This document shows positions 31,600 to 43,349 of a DNA stretch of 64,000 bases, in pieces. The translations under genes and the position numbers were made by a program. Within the stretch, counting starts at the first letter, position 1; every line of letters begins with the position of its first letter. The notes under the pieces were generated by a model. That model had not been told where the DNA came from and did no database searches. It saw only the letters and a list, made by a program, of their open reading frames with translations. This DNA is from Panulirus ornatus (taxonomy: Eukaryota; Arthropoda; Malacostraca; Decapoda; Palinuridae), in the NCBI RefSeq assembly GCF_036320965.1, contig NC_092235.1, forward strand, positions 3,271,191-3,335,190, given 5' to 3'.

Positions 31600-32441
31600 C
31601 CTCCGCCTGCAGGGATTGGTGAACGAGCCAGAGGTACCCGTGGGGTACTTGGAGCGCCTCCAGGCAGTATCTGGTTGGAGTGTTCCTGTGCTCCTTACGG
31701 CCTTCCTGGCCGTAACGACGGTGGCGCTGCTCACCCTCTAGCTGTTCTGCTCCCTGATGAAGTACATACTGAGGCGCAGGGCTAGGCGTACCTATACCGG
31801 CGGTCTGGTACCAGGTCGAGGTAGTCCAACCTCAGGTGGACACTGACGATCACGAGGTAGAGTCTCACGACGACCCCGAGGTCGAGGTAGTCGACCCTCA
31901 GGTAGACACTGACGATCACGAGGTAGAACCTGACGACGACATCGAGGTCGAGGTAGTCGACCCTCAGGTAGACACAGTCGAACCCGAGGTAGAGTCTGAC
32001 GACGACACCGAGGTCGAGGTAGTCGACCCTCAGGTAGACACAGCCGAACCCGAGGTAGAGTCTGACGACGACCGCGAAGTCGAGGTAGTCGACCCTCAGG
32101 TAGACACTGACGATCCCGAGGTAGAGTCTCACGACGACACCGAGGTCGAGGTAGTCGACTCTCCGGTAGACACAGTCGAACCCGAGGTAGAGTCTCACGA
32201 CGACAGCGAGGTCGAGGTAGTCGACCCTCAGGTAGACACTACCGAACCCGAGGGCGAAGTAGTTGAACATCAGGGTGACCTTACCGAACCCGAGGTCAGT
32301 GCTACCGGACGTCGCCGTAAGAAAAATAAACGCAAGACCCAACCCGATAAGACCATTACCGAGCCCGATAGCACAACTGCCGGACCACAGAGAAAGAAAA
32401 AGTCTGGTCGTGGCGGGAGGAAGGAATGTGGCCGGTACTGA
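31600..32441 (+). pseudogene. Unrecognised gene: membrane segment plus acidic repeats and basic tail
   Basis: The second half (from a GTG at 31836, open from about 31770) encodes about 6 acidic repeats of roughly 23-33 residues (EVEVVDPQVDT with ESDDDT variants) and ends in a Lys/Arg-rich tail (GRRRKKNKRK, then QRKKKSGRGGRK) before TGA at 32441. In another frame upstream (31600-31790) lies protein-like sequence: a hydrophobic helix (VPVLLTAFLAVTTVALLTL), a TAG, then a basic stretch (LRRRARRTYTGGL). One gene broken by a stop and a frameshift, or two spliced exons, would fit. I do not recognise it. Confidence 0.5.
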
Positions 32442-32449
32442 GGGTTGAG

Positions 32450-32960
32450 TTGATGCTGGTCACATACATGATTGAGGTGATTATCATATGACTGTCAAAT
32501 ATGTTTCTAGTACAGGTGATTGAATGTCATAGATATCTTTAATTTCTTTCTTCACTATAGCTTCCAGTATATGATAATCACACTATTTTCTATTCTAGTT
32601 CTCACTGATTGACATAGGCATATGCTATACATCTTAATTATGAGGACTTTATCACTTATATAGTTGTGCCACATTGTTCTCCTTTATCTCCCTATTACTT
32701 TGTTCTACCATTATATCTGATCGTAAAATCCTTATTCTACCTAAAAAAAAAAAAAGGCAACTCGGCCTTTAGGAATTTGGTCGTGTAATTCATTATGATC
32801 TTCCCAACAGATGAAGTTCGAGTGCCATATAGACTTTCATGCCATCCCTAGGCTGGAACACGAACGTCAAGGGAGGAAATTTTTGACTGACGATCCTTCA
32901 GCTGCCTCTACCATAGAGGTCTGCTCCTGATTCTTAAGAATGTTCTTGTACGGTAATGTC
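32450..32960. other. AT-rich sequence, no gene seen
   Basis: Contains a 13-A run near 32742. No motif recognised. Confidence 0.5.
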
Positions 32961-32969
32961 CTGGGACAG

Positions 32970-33033
<64 letters not shown>
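32970..33033. repeat. (CT)n microsatellite
   Basis: About 31 units. Confidence 0.95.
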
Positions 33034-33034
<1 letters not shown>

Positions 33035-33391
33035 GAATTACAATTCTCCACAGCTTATTTTATATTTGTTGATACAAGAACATGAGACTTTCTGATTTAT
33101 CTCAAGGGCCGGCCAGTTGCGTCAAGAAAAACTGCATGCATGACAAGGAAACCTTAATTGGTCAGATACTGTATATGTCTGACCGTCCATGAACTTATTG
33201 GTTCGGTATTTTGTAAAGACTAACAATCATTCGACAGTCAGGAAACCTCCAGTTTCCGGTGTACTAATGAACTGCAAGATCACCTCCTTCCACTCTGTCA
33301 CGTTGATTAAAATGAATACATGATGTTTACTTGAAGGTCAGAAAACGTATTCTCTCAGATCTGTCTTAAGGAATATGTAAACTTATATATC

Positions 33392-33427
<36 letters not shown>

Positions 33428-34442
33428 TGTTTATAGAGGAACACAAACAGCAACATATCACTGGATCCCTTCGAGGCTGGTTATGATAGTGGAAGACAGC
33501 AGAATTTCACCTATTAGTGTGGTAGAAGTTGGCAGGCGTACGTATGATCAAGGAAAAAAACTACAAATTGTTGGTGCGACTTTGGAGGCACAAAAATATG
33601 TTAGTCGTGGACTTGATGCGAAATAGTTATGAATGTATCCTTAAATATATCTATATCATTGCTTTCAACCACTCTAAGTGGGAAATCCTGCTGTACGAAA
33701 AGTACTTCGTCTCTTACGCAAAACGCAAGCGCTTATGATTAATATTTTGTAGTGTATTTTGACAGTTCTTGCAAAACAGCCTATGTACCTGCTCCCAATA
33801 CTTATGATTATTTTGAACACGGCAAGATTACGATAGCAATTGAACGAGATCAATGAAAGAACAGTACTGATAGATCCGATGGAAATGGATCGGTAAACAG
33901 CTAGAAAGTTGAAAGGAATGGGAATTCTTAAGGACAAGGGAAAGCTACACATATGCACGAACGTCGAGAAGTGAAGGAGTGAAATTTGAACTCTGCAAAA
34001 CAAGGCCACATGGGGACTAACGTCTTATAAAACTTTACTTTCCAGTTGTACATCAGCTGGATGGATGTCTTCCTTCCTACACACAAGCCATGGGAGGTTC
34101 TTCAAACCAAGTGGTAGACTTCCTCAATTGCAAATGATATGGCAGGTCCCCCCAAGTTCTAACGAACAGGTAGCTCCTCCGTTGTCAAAACAACTGGCCA
34201 ATGTTCCGAATGCCTAACAAACCAGCAGATCTTCCCATTTTCAAGGCAACTGGTAGACCATCCCATCGACAGCTTAATATATCCTTCCAACGTGATATCA
34301 CAGGCAAGATCTTACGCTCTTATCGATTGCATATCTTCCTATCTTGTAAAGTCAGAAGTGTGTTTTGTGGTCCGGTGTTCGCTACTGTCTTACCCAGGGA
34401 GACGGGAGAATAAAGCTGGGAGAAGAAAAGAGGAGGAGGAGG
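33034..34442. other. No recognisable gene; (GT)n at 33396-33424
   Basis: Mixed sequence. From 34040 to 34290 phrases such as CAACTGGTAGAC / CAACTGGCC and AGATCTTCC recur at irregular spacing, perhaps a decayed tandem repeat. No coding frame is convincing. Confidence 0.45.

Positions 34443-34525
<83 letters not shown>
34443..34525. repeat. (GA)n microsatellite
   Basis: About 41 units. Confidence 0.95.
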
Positions 34526-34532
<7 letters not shown>

Positions 34533-34944
34533 TGAAAAGTACAATGAATTTGAGCGAAGTGAATCATTTTATCAGTCACCTAATTTCTCGCAGTTCCACT
34601 TTTCAAGAATTGCAAACTTTCAAGGAAATCCCTGTTCTGTAACTCGAATCATCCGGTTTGTGAGGTGAAAACTCATTAAATACAGAACGAAAATAGAGAT
34701 GAATTTAAAGATACTTGTAAACTTTTTGATCTAAGAAGAGAAATTAGAACCTTTTGGAATGCAAATGCCACATAGATTGTCTAGCAAAGACTGTGTCAAA
34801 AGGAGAAAAAGGTCAGAGACTGAGAAGATAAAAAATTCTCCCACTTCTGACATGAGCGTTGAAACTAGTCGACCCCAACAGCTCCTGGGAGGACACGAGA
34901 GTCGGACCCGTCGTCGCGAAGGAAAAGTAGTGGTCGGGCGAGTA

Positions 34945-36420
34945 TATGGTATGGGAGGCAAGTTGTTAGAATCAGTGAAAAAATTTTGTCGAGGATGTAA
35001 GGCATGTGTACGTGTAGGAAGAGAGGAAAGTGATTGGTTCTCAGTGAATGTTGGTTTTCGGCAGGGGTGCGTGATGTCTTCATGGTTGTTTACTTTGTTT
35101 ATGGATGGGGTTGTTAGGGAGGTGAATGCAAGAGTTTTGGAGAGAAGGGCAAGTATGCTGTCTGTTGTGGATGAGAGTGCTTCAGAAGTGAGTCAGTTGT
35201 TGTTTGCTGATGATAACAGCGCTGGTGGCTGATTCGTGTGAGACTCTGCAGAAGCTGGTGACTGAATTTGGTAAAGTGTGTGAAAGAAGAAAGCTGAGAG
35301 TAAATGTGAATAAGAGCAAGGTTATTAGGTATAGTAGGGTTGAGGGACAAGTCAATTGGGAGGTAAGTTTGAATGGAGAAAAACTGGAGGAAGTGAAGTG
35401 TTTTAGATATCTGGGAGTTGATTTGGCAGCGGATGGAACCATGGAAGTGGAGGTGAGTCATAGGGTGGGGGAGGGGCGGAAGTTGTGGGAGCGTTGAAAT
35501 ATCTGTGGAAGGCGAGAACATTATCTCAGGAAGCAAAAATGGGCATGTTTGAAGGAATAGTTGTTCCAACAATGTTATATGGTTGCGAGGCGTGGGCTAT
35601 AGATTGGGTTGTGCGGCGGAGGGTGAATATGTTGGAAATGAGATGTTTGAGGACAATATGTGGTGAGGTGGTTTGATCGAGTAAGTAATGAAAGGGTAAT
35701 AGAGATGTGTGGTAACAAAAAGAGTGTTGTTGAGAGAGCAGAAGAAGGTGTTTTAAAATGGTTTAGTCATATGGAGAGAATGACTGGGGGAAGATTGACC
35801 AAGAGGATATATGTGTCAGATGCGGAGAGAACGAGGAGAAGTGGGAGACCAAATTGGAGGTGGAAGGATGGAGTAAAAAAGATTTTGAGCGATCGGGGCC
35901 TTAACATGCAGGAGGATGAAAGGTGTGCGACGAATAGAGTGAATTGGAACGATGTGGTATACCGGGGTCGACGTGCTGTCAATGGATTGAACCAGGGCAT
36001 GTGAAGCGTCTGGGGTAAACCATGGAAAGTTTTGTGGTGCCTGAATGTGAAAAGTGATCTGTGTTTTCGGTGCATTATACATGACAGCTAGAGACTGTGT
36101 GAACGAATGGGGCCTTTGTTGTCTTTTCCTAGCGCTACCTCGCGCACATGCGGGGGGAGGGGTTGTCATTTCATGTGTGGCGGGGTGGCGAGGGAAATGA
36201 ATGAACCCAGCGAGTATGAATTATGTACATGTGTAAATATGTAAAGGTCTGTGTATGTATGTATGTATACATTGAAATGTATAGGAATGTATATGTGCGT
36301 GTGTGGACGTGTATGTATGTGCATGTGTATGTGGGTGGGTTGGGCCATTCTTTCGTCTGTTTCCTTGCGCTACCTCGCTAACGCGGGAGACAGCGACAAA
36401 GTATAATAAAATGAAATAAA
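34945..36420 (+). mobile_element. RTE-type LINE, 5'-truncated copy
   Basis: Colinear with 45240-46700. It begins in the middle of RT (GGKLLESVKKFCRGCKACVRVG), and a frameshift falls right after the FADD catalytic box (35208-35225). It then continues through VNKSKVIRYSRVEGQVNWEV, MFEGIVVPTMLYGCEAWA and the 3' region to the tail (GCTACCTCGCTAACGCGGG near 36367-36385) and an A-rich end. Two further frame breaks. Not bordered by TA arrays. Confidence 0.85.
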
Positions 36421-36429
36421 ATGATAATA

Positions 36430-37050
36430 ATAATACAATGAATTAATTTCCAGTGAGAGGAAGACAGTGTAAGGGTGGGCGACACGCGCTCAAGGCAGGT
36501 GGACCAAGCGTGGCTGGTATGGGAGGGAGTGAGGCAGCTGGGTGGCGGAATACAGACAAAATTGATGTTTTACACATAAGCTTCAACACTGGTTGTAAAC
36601 AGATGGGCATTTAACAGTTCTCAAGGTCGCTGTTGGTGGGAAGGAGGGACTGGGTGTGGTGTTGGGCTGGGATGGGTAATGTGTAGCCAGCAAGTAGGTG
36701 TTGCCGCCATATTGGAAAAGTTAGTTATTTACGCACATCATGACGTTGCATAACAGAAACAATTTAACATTTTATGAATAGTAGGGACGTTGGTTAGTAA
36801 TTTAGGATAATATGAACCAATGTTTTGTTTTATTTAGCAATTACAGGTGAGCAACTGATATTAATCTTGGCACATGTGGCATCTTTCCCCAGCCCCTCCA
36901 GCCCACCCTCTCACTCCTTCATACCCACTCACCTCAAGCTTGGTCACAGCAAATTTGTAAGTTCTCTATAATTTCATTCCCTCCAAGATAACATAACATT
37001 CTGCTGGTGTTTTTGGAAGCATCTAGAATAAGCGGGGCAGTGTAACTGTG
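36430..37050. other. No recognisable gene
   Basis: Unique-looking sequence. Short open frames only. Confidence 0.45.
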
Positions 37051-37079
37051 GGGTTATAAAAGTGTCGGCAATGTGGCAC

Positions 37080-38560
37080 TAGCCTCTGGCTATTTTCCCG
37101 CGGCCTTCAAAACAGCAACAACCACAATGATACCTAAACCCAACAAATCCAACAGAGACCCCATGAACTACAGACCATCAGCCTACTTGAGTCCATTGGG
37201 AAGACATATGAAAGAATCATAAACAACAGACTTAGACAACACCTAACAAACAACAACCTACTCTCACACAAACAGTTTGGCTTTCACCAACATCGCTCCA
37301 CACAAGATGAACTTAACATCATTACGAACTACATAAGAAACAACACGCGGACACACAAAATGACCGCACTCATCACAAAAGATGTTGAAAAAGCCTTTGA
37401 CACCGTGTGGCACGATGGATTGAGGTATAAACTAAGCACCCAATTCCAACTCACACGACCGACCATTAAGCTTCTCTCTAACTATCTTAGCAACAGAAAA
37501 ACCCGAATCAAATACAGAAACATTTACTCAAACTACTTCTTCCTTAATGCCGGTGTACCCCAAGGCTCCGTGCTGGCCCCCACTCTCTACACACTCTACA
37601 CAAATGATCTTCCCAATCCTATACACCTGGACTCCATCACTCTCCAATATGCAGATGATGTCACACAGCTAATCAGAACCAGAACCCTCACACACTTAAT
37701 CAATAGAACCCAACAGGAAATTGACCACGTTTCTCTCTGGGAGTTAAAATGGAGGATTAAAACAAATCCTGCAAAATCCAACATATCCTACTTTAATGTA
37801 CGTCAGAGATACAACGTAACTAATGTCTACCTACACTCCCGTATACACCGACATTTACCCATTCCCATCTCAAACACCAACACTGTCCTGGGCCTAAACT
37901 ATGATGTACACCTGAGAATGAACCGACATATACAGTCTAGAGCGGCTATTGCGAGAGCGGAGCTCGCAAAATTGTATAGATTCAGAGAGGCGCAATTCAA
38001 AACCAAATTGCACCTCTACAAAGCATTAATACGACCTCTTATCACATACGCCCCTTCAGCTCTGGAACTCGGAGCCAAATCCAACATCCGTGCACTCCAA
38101 ATCATTCAGAACAAAGCTCTACGTTGGGTTTTTAACATCAAATGGCACGAGTTCATCAGGAACACAGAACTTCACGAGAGAGCACGAATCCCTCCTCTAA
38201 ACATCTACTGGAGGATATTGTTTGAAAGACAAGTAGAGCGATTTCAAATACATCATACTCACTGGATTGATTACTTCAACAATCTCCTGGGAATAGATCA
38301 CCCAGGTAACATGTTTAATATACAACCTGGACAACATCCAGTGCCAATATATTACAAAACTAAAAACCTATATAGATCTTGCTGCTAAGTCCGTGCGGGA
38401 AACGCCTTGGTAAAATCAGTGTCCATCGGCCAGAGATACGATCCATCTCCTCCTATATCCCTTGAAGAAAAAAAAAAATAGATAAATAATAAAAATAAAA
38501 ATACAGAAAAATAAGATAACATAAAGTGATAAAAAAAAATGAATAAATAGATAACTAAAA
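37080..38560 (+). mobile_element. Jockey-like non-LTR retrotransposon, 5'-truncated
   Basis: RT frames from about 37085 to a stop at 38388, then an A-rich tail of short A and ATAAA runs to 38560. No endonuclease part is present. It is more AC-rich than the RTE copies and unrelated to them in sequence. Confidence 0.85.
37085..38388 (+). pseudogene. Jockey-like reverse transcriptase
   Basis: RT begins with FKTATTTMIPKPNKSN and NYR; a one-base deletion near 37175 (where NYRPISLL is expected) shifts the frame. From 37177 it is open to the end: ESIGKTYERIINNRL, FGFHQHRSTQDEL, the first catalytic Asp in KDVEKAFDTVWHDGL, GVPQGSVLAPTLYTLYTNDLP, and the intact YADD box (QYADDVTQL). The C-terminal region with YKALIRPLITYA and NKALRWVF is typical of the Jockey/I group. 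Apart from the frameshift and missing 5' part, this is the best preserved RT here. Confidence 0.85.
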
Positions 38561-38940
38561 TAAAACCTTGCCCTCCACTCATCATCTCCGCCCTTCTTAA
38601 CCTATTTTTCCTATGCAAGCTGGGTTAAGCCTGGCTCTTTTCCTCCCTCTAAAATTCACTTCCTCTAACAATTCTTGCTCTTTCCCCCCTCTCTTTTCCT
38701 GCCCCTCCTTGGAAGGGACTTATCTATCATCATTATTGGTTCATTGGCATCACAGGCGGCAGCGTCAGCTAGCACATCCACCTTATAAAATGAATGAAAC
38801 TTAAAATACGGATTTATGAATTGCTTTTTATTAAGAGAAACTCTGCAAAGACAAAGAAGACCTGGGGACGCGAGGGGAGGAGGTAGTTGCCAGATACCGC
38901 GATATTTGTCCAAAACATTTTGCAGACTATGACGTCACTA
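38560..38940. other. Sequence between the LINE and a candidate exon
   Basis: No gene recognised. A CRE palindrome TGACGTCA is at 38930-38937. Confidence 0.4.
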
Positions 38941-38974
38941 CTTGAGGCAATGTACCTGCTGGAGTGATGACGTC

Positions 38975-39191
38975 ATGGAGGTTGACGTCACCAGGTGTGT
39001 TGTAGCTGGAGTATTGTTAGTGTTGTGGCAGGTGAGCCTCATCAGCCACCCACAGTGGTTCACTACCATCCTGGATGGTGGTCAAAATATAGTCAACAAT
39101 ATTAGTAATGATGGCGTTATTTTAGGTGACATTAATGGCGGCGGCTGTATTGGCGACTCATATAATGTGAGAGAAGTTGTCTTATGCTCAC
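38975..39191 (+). CDS. Candidate first exon of a small secreted protein
   Basis: From ATG at 38975 it reads MEVDVTRCVVAGVLLVLWQ, a signal-peptide-like hydrophobic start, then a hydrophilic part with HPQWFTTILDGGQNI, and ends at CTCAC|GTGAGT, a good splice donor. Two CRE palindromes (38968-38975, 38983-38990) overlap the start. The next exon is not identified; a long minisatellite occupies the following kilobase. No family recognised. A short non-coding open frame is the alternative. Confidence 0.4.
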
Positions 39192-39394
39192 GTGAGTACC
39201 TGACCTTGTTCAAATGACAATGTTAATATATCATTATCATCATGATCATCATCATGTATGTGTAGTGATGATGATGATGATGAACATTAATGATGGTGTA
39301 AACATGACCCAGAAAGATGGGCCAGGAAGATGATGGCTATTAGACACATTGGTTGTGGCAAGAAATATTGTGGACACCAAGTTAGCGTTGTAAG

Positions 39395-40480
39395 ATGGGA
39401 CACCTGCACTCACACCCACCCACCCACCCAGGCTGACCTGCACTCACACCCACCCACCCACCCAGGCTGACCTGCACTCACACCCACCCAGGCTGACCTG
39501 CACTCACACCCACCCACCCACCCAGGCTGACCTGCACTCACACCCACCCACCCACCCAGGCTGACCTGCACTCACACCCACCCACCCAGGCTGACCTGCA
39601 CTCACACCCACCCAGGCTGACCTGCACTCACACCCACCCACCCACCCAGGCTGACCTGCACTCACACCCACCCACCCACCCAGGCTGACCTGCACTCACA
39701 CCCACCCACCCACCCACCCAGGCTGACCTGCACTCACACCCACCCACCCACCCAGGCTGACCTGCACTCACACCCACCCACCCACCCAGGCTGACCTGCA
39801 CTCACACCCACCCACCCAGGCTGACCTGCACTCACACCCACCCACCCACCCAGGCTGACCTGCACTCACACCCATCCACCCACCCAGGCTGACCTGCACT
39901 CACACCCACCCACCCACCCACCCAGACTGACCTGCACTCACACCCACCCACCCAGGCTGACCTGCACTCACACCCACCCAGGCTGACCTGCACTCACACC
40001 CACCCACCCACCCACCCAGGCTGACCTGCACTCACACCCACCCACCCAGGCTGACCTGCACTCACACCCACCCACCCACCCAGGCTGACCTGCACTCACA
40101 CCCACCCACCCACCCAGGCTGACCTGCACTCACACCCACCCACCCAGGCTGACCTGCACTCACACCCACCCACCCAGGCTGACCTGCACTCATACCCACC
40201 CACCCAGGCTGACCTGCACTCACACCCACCCAGGCTGACCTGCACTCACACCCACCCACTCACCCACCCAGGCTGACCTGCACTCACACCCACCCACCCA
40301 CCCAGGCTGACCTGCACTCACACCCACCCACCCACCCACCCTGGCTGACCTGCACTCACACCCACCCACCCACCCACCCTGGCTGACCTGCACTCACACC
40401 CACCCACCCACCCACCCAGGCTGACCTGCACTCACACCCACCCACCCAGGCTGACCTGCACTCACACCCACCCACACACA
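39395..40480. repeat. Minisatellite of about 24-40 bp units, over 30 copies
   Basis: Constant part CTGACCTGCACTCACACCCA followed by a variable number of CCCA tetramers and GG. Length varies by four-base steps, a nested micro- and minisatellite. Confidence 0.95.
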
Positions 40481-40552
40481 TCACTAACAGCCACCCAGCC
40501 AGCCAGCCAGCCACTCAGCCAGCCAGCCACCCAGCCAGCCAGCCACCCAGCC

Positions 40553-40765
40553 AGCCAGGGTGAGCCACATAACATGTAGCAGAGGAGGATGGTACAGCTG
40601 GTGTAGTAGGTCGACCAGCTGCTCTCCTTCTGGCAGCTGGTCGTTTTCTGTGATGAGAAAACGTTCTCTACTGACGGGCGCCCCGTACAGCAGCAGGTCA
40701 GGTTGGGCCACAACCAAGAGCCGGAGCCATTTGACCTGGTCGTCCACGACAACTGCCCCATCCAC
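40553..40765 (-). CDS. Candidate internal exon, unknown product
   Basis: On the minus strand a frame reads VVVDDQVKWLRLLVVAQPD, LLLYGAPVSRERFLITEND, QLPEGEQLVDLLHQLYHPPL. It is rich in GC-ending codons and protein-like, unlike its surroundings. A possible acceptor (GGGGCAG) lies at its 5' side, and its 3' side enters a (CAGC)n-type repeat at 40497-40560. The same region read on plus is Ser-rich and less convincing. Family unknown. Confidence 0.35.
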
Positions 40766-40954
40766 AGGTGTGGGTGGGTCGGTGGGTGGGTGGGTGGGTG
40801 GTTGGGTGGGTCGGGGTGTTAAGGTGTGGTTTGAGCCCCACTGGGCAATGTTGCCCCGCCCACCCAACCACATCCCTGACCTGACCTGACCTGACCTGAC
40901 CTGAACCCCACTGAACATGAATCCAGACTTGCCACACCATGTCATCACTGATGA

Positions 40955-41033
40955 TGACGTCAACACCACATCATGACGTCATCATCATCATCATCATCAT
41001 CACTGATGATGACGTCAACACCACATCATGACG

Positions 41034-41078
<45 letters not shown>

Positions 41079-41335
41079 CTGATGACGTCAACACCACCAC
41101 ATCACACTTGCTGACGTCATCATCATCATCATCACTGATGACGTCAACACCACCACATGACACTTGCTGACGTCATCATCATCATCATCACTGATGACGT
41201 CAACACCTCCACATCACCCTTGGTGACGTCATCATCATCATCATCACTGATGACGTCAACACCACCACATCATGACGTCATGATCATCATCATCATCACT
41301 GATGATGACGTCAACACCACCACATCATGACGTCA
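40955..41335. promoter_or_regulatory. Array of 14 CRE palindromes (TGACGTCA) in an (ATC)n background
   Basis: Full TGACGTCA palindromes start at 40955, 40974, 41010, 41029, 41083, 41112, 41139, 41168, 41195, 41224, 41251, 41273, 41306 and 41328. They alternate between GATGACGTCAACACCA and a TGACGTCATCATCATC context, separated by (ATC)n runs. TGACGTCA is the consensus for CREB/ATF-type bZIP dimers. The array may be a regulatory cluster or a tandem repeat whose unit happens to contain CREs. Confidence 0.7.
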
Positions 41336-41798
41336 TCATCATCATCATCATCCAGGTCTTGACCCAACGTGACATCTGCTATACCAAATATATGGCGGGC
41401 GCGCGCGGGAACACACAATTTGGTGGCTGAGATGTTAGTCGTGTTTTTAGGTCCATTTTGGTGGTTGATTCTAAATATGGCCTCCTCAGTTTATCATGTC
41501 TGGTTATCGAGATATAATGATATGATACCAGTAATTGTTGTGTCACATACAACCATCGTGCATGACAACAAATCATTATTGTTGCCTTTTTGATCAAGAG
41601 AAATGGCTTCATACAAGTAGCACTTGTTGATTTATGATTAAATGATGATGATGATGACATCCACAGATAATGGTGAAACAAATATAGAAAGTTATATATC
41701 ATCATTGATACAATGTTCATGTACTCACACATCTCACGTTTGAGCTCACCTGACCCACCACAATCACCTGCAATGATCCAGCACTGATCCACCATCAC

Positions 41799-42190
41799 AT
41801 GGGTATCCCAGTGTCCCAGGTATGGGTATCCCAGTGTCCCAGGTATGGGTATCCCAGTGTCCCAGGTATGGGTATCCCAGTGTCCCAGGTATGGGTATCC
41901 CAGTGTCCCAGGTATGGGTATCCCAGTGTCCCAGGTATGGGTATCCCAGTGTCCCAGGTATGGGTATCCAGTGTCCCAGGTATGGGTATCCCTGTGTCCC
42001 AGGTATGGGTATCCCAGTGTCCCAGGTATGGGTATCTCAGTGTCCCAGGTATGGGTATCCCAGTGTCCCAGGTATGGGTATCCCAGTGTCCCAGGTATGG
42101 GTATCCCAGTGTCCCAGGTATGGGTATCCCAGTGTCCCAGGTATGGGTATCTCAGTGTCCCAGGTATGGGTATCCCAGTGTCCCCGGGAT
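41799..42190. repeat. 23-bp minisatellite, about 17 copies
   Basis: Unit ATGGGTATCCCAGTGTCCCA plus GGT. The unit shifts frame each copy, and all plus frames remain open. A one-base deletion occurs near 41970. Confidence 0.95.
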
Positions 42191-42238
42191 CTTTCTTCCA
42201 TGGTTCTTAAATCTTGGTGGAATGGTTGAGCCAGTTCC

Positions 42239-42960
42239 TCACTTAGGTTGTCTGGCCAAGTGGGTGTGGAGGTAATGCACTTTGATGTTCATTTTACAGC
42301 CAAGTTGAGGGAAAGAAGATGGCAGGTTCTCCACTAGTTCAGGGTAGTTATCTGCTTTATGGTGACCAAGACAATTCCTTACAACCACAGTGAACGAAGA
42401 CCATGCCTCTGCCTCAACATTGGTCATTGAATCTTGGAAATGTGGGTCTTTCATGAGTTCCATGATTTGTGACCCGTCGACAATACCTGCCTTCACCTTC
42501 TCCATGATCAGCGCTGGACATTTTCTGCCTGTGTAGTCAAAGCAGAGTGTCCTTCTTTGTTCCAAACCTTCACAAACTGTTTCATTAAACCTAGTTTGAT
42601 GTGCAGTGGTGGTACAATGATCTTATCTCCGTCAACCAAGGGTTCTGCCATTACATTCTTGTCTCCAACCAACATGTTTTCTCTCAGAGACCATTGTTTT
42701 CTCAGCCAGTGCTCATCCTCAGCTCTACTATCCCAGAGACAGATAAAGCAGGGCTACTTGTTGTACCCACTCTGCTGACCCAGGAGAAAAGTCACCATCT
42801 TAAGATCCACACACATTAACCATTGGTCATGGTGGTATGATATCTTGTGTAAGACCAGCACGATTGTGTCCTGCTGTTCACTCATCATAGTTGAACCACC
42901 AATTGGGAGTGATCCATATTTGTTGCCATTGTGTAGAAGCACAACATTTTAAGCTCCACT
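42239..42960 (-). pseudogene. Pseudogene of a multicopy arthropod family (product unknown)
   Basis: Minus-strand frames read NGNKYGSLPIGGSTMM, DQWLMCVDLKMVTFLLGQQS, GYNK then a TAG, CFICLWDSRAEDEHW, PPLHIKLGLMKQFVKVW, then after a frameshift KVKAGIVDGSQI, AEAWSSFTVVVRNCLG and KMNIKVHYLHTHL. I recognise this order (GQQSGYTKYPCFLCLWDSR / PPLHIKLGLMKQFV / LHSHL) from a highly repeated, poorly characterised family in arthropod and other invertebrate genomes, probably transposon-linked. The stop and frameshift make it dead. It abuts the 23-bp array on its 3' side. Confidence 0.65.
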
Positions 42961-43127
42961 TAGAACTACCTATGCTCATGACAGGTTCATTTATTGATAA
43001 GTGCATTATCTGAAAAACTGTATCTCCTAGAAGGAAATGAAGGTCATAATCTTAGTCAGTGGCGAAAATATACCTAGATTCATGTCTAAATTCTGAAACA
43101 ACAAAATGTTTTTAAAAATTTCCTCCG

Positions 43128-43129
<2 letters not shown>

Positions 43130-43198
<69 letters not shown>
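43130..43198. repeat. (TA)n microsatellite
   Basis: About 34 units abutting the 5' end of the RTE element. Confidence 0.95.
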
Positions 43199-43202
<4 letters not shown>

Positions 43203-43349
43203 CGCATTCCTCACGTGTCGTAGAAGGCGACTAAAGGGGACGGGAGCGGGGGGGCCAGAAACCCTCCCCTCCTTGTATTTTAACTTTCTAAAAGGGGAAA
43301 CAGAAGAAGGAGTCACGCGAGGAGTGCTCATCCTCCTCGAAGGCTCAGA

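Noticed and set aside
31450..31785. 111-codon plus-strand gene at the transposon's right end
   Set aside because: It spans the terminal inverted repeat and reads an Arg/Pro/Gly-rich frame, while the adjacent frame carries the protein-like membrane segment.
40698..40940. Short CCTGA / TGACC repeats at 40877-40902 as hormone-receptor sites
   Set aside because: They are a short tandem (CTGAC)n run within minisatellite-rich sequence; no spacing typical of a response element.
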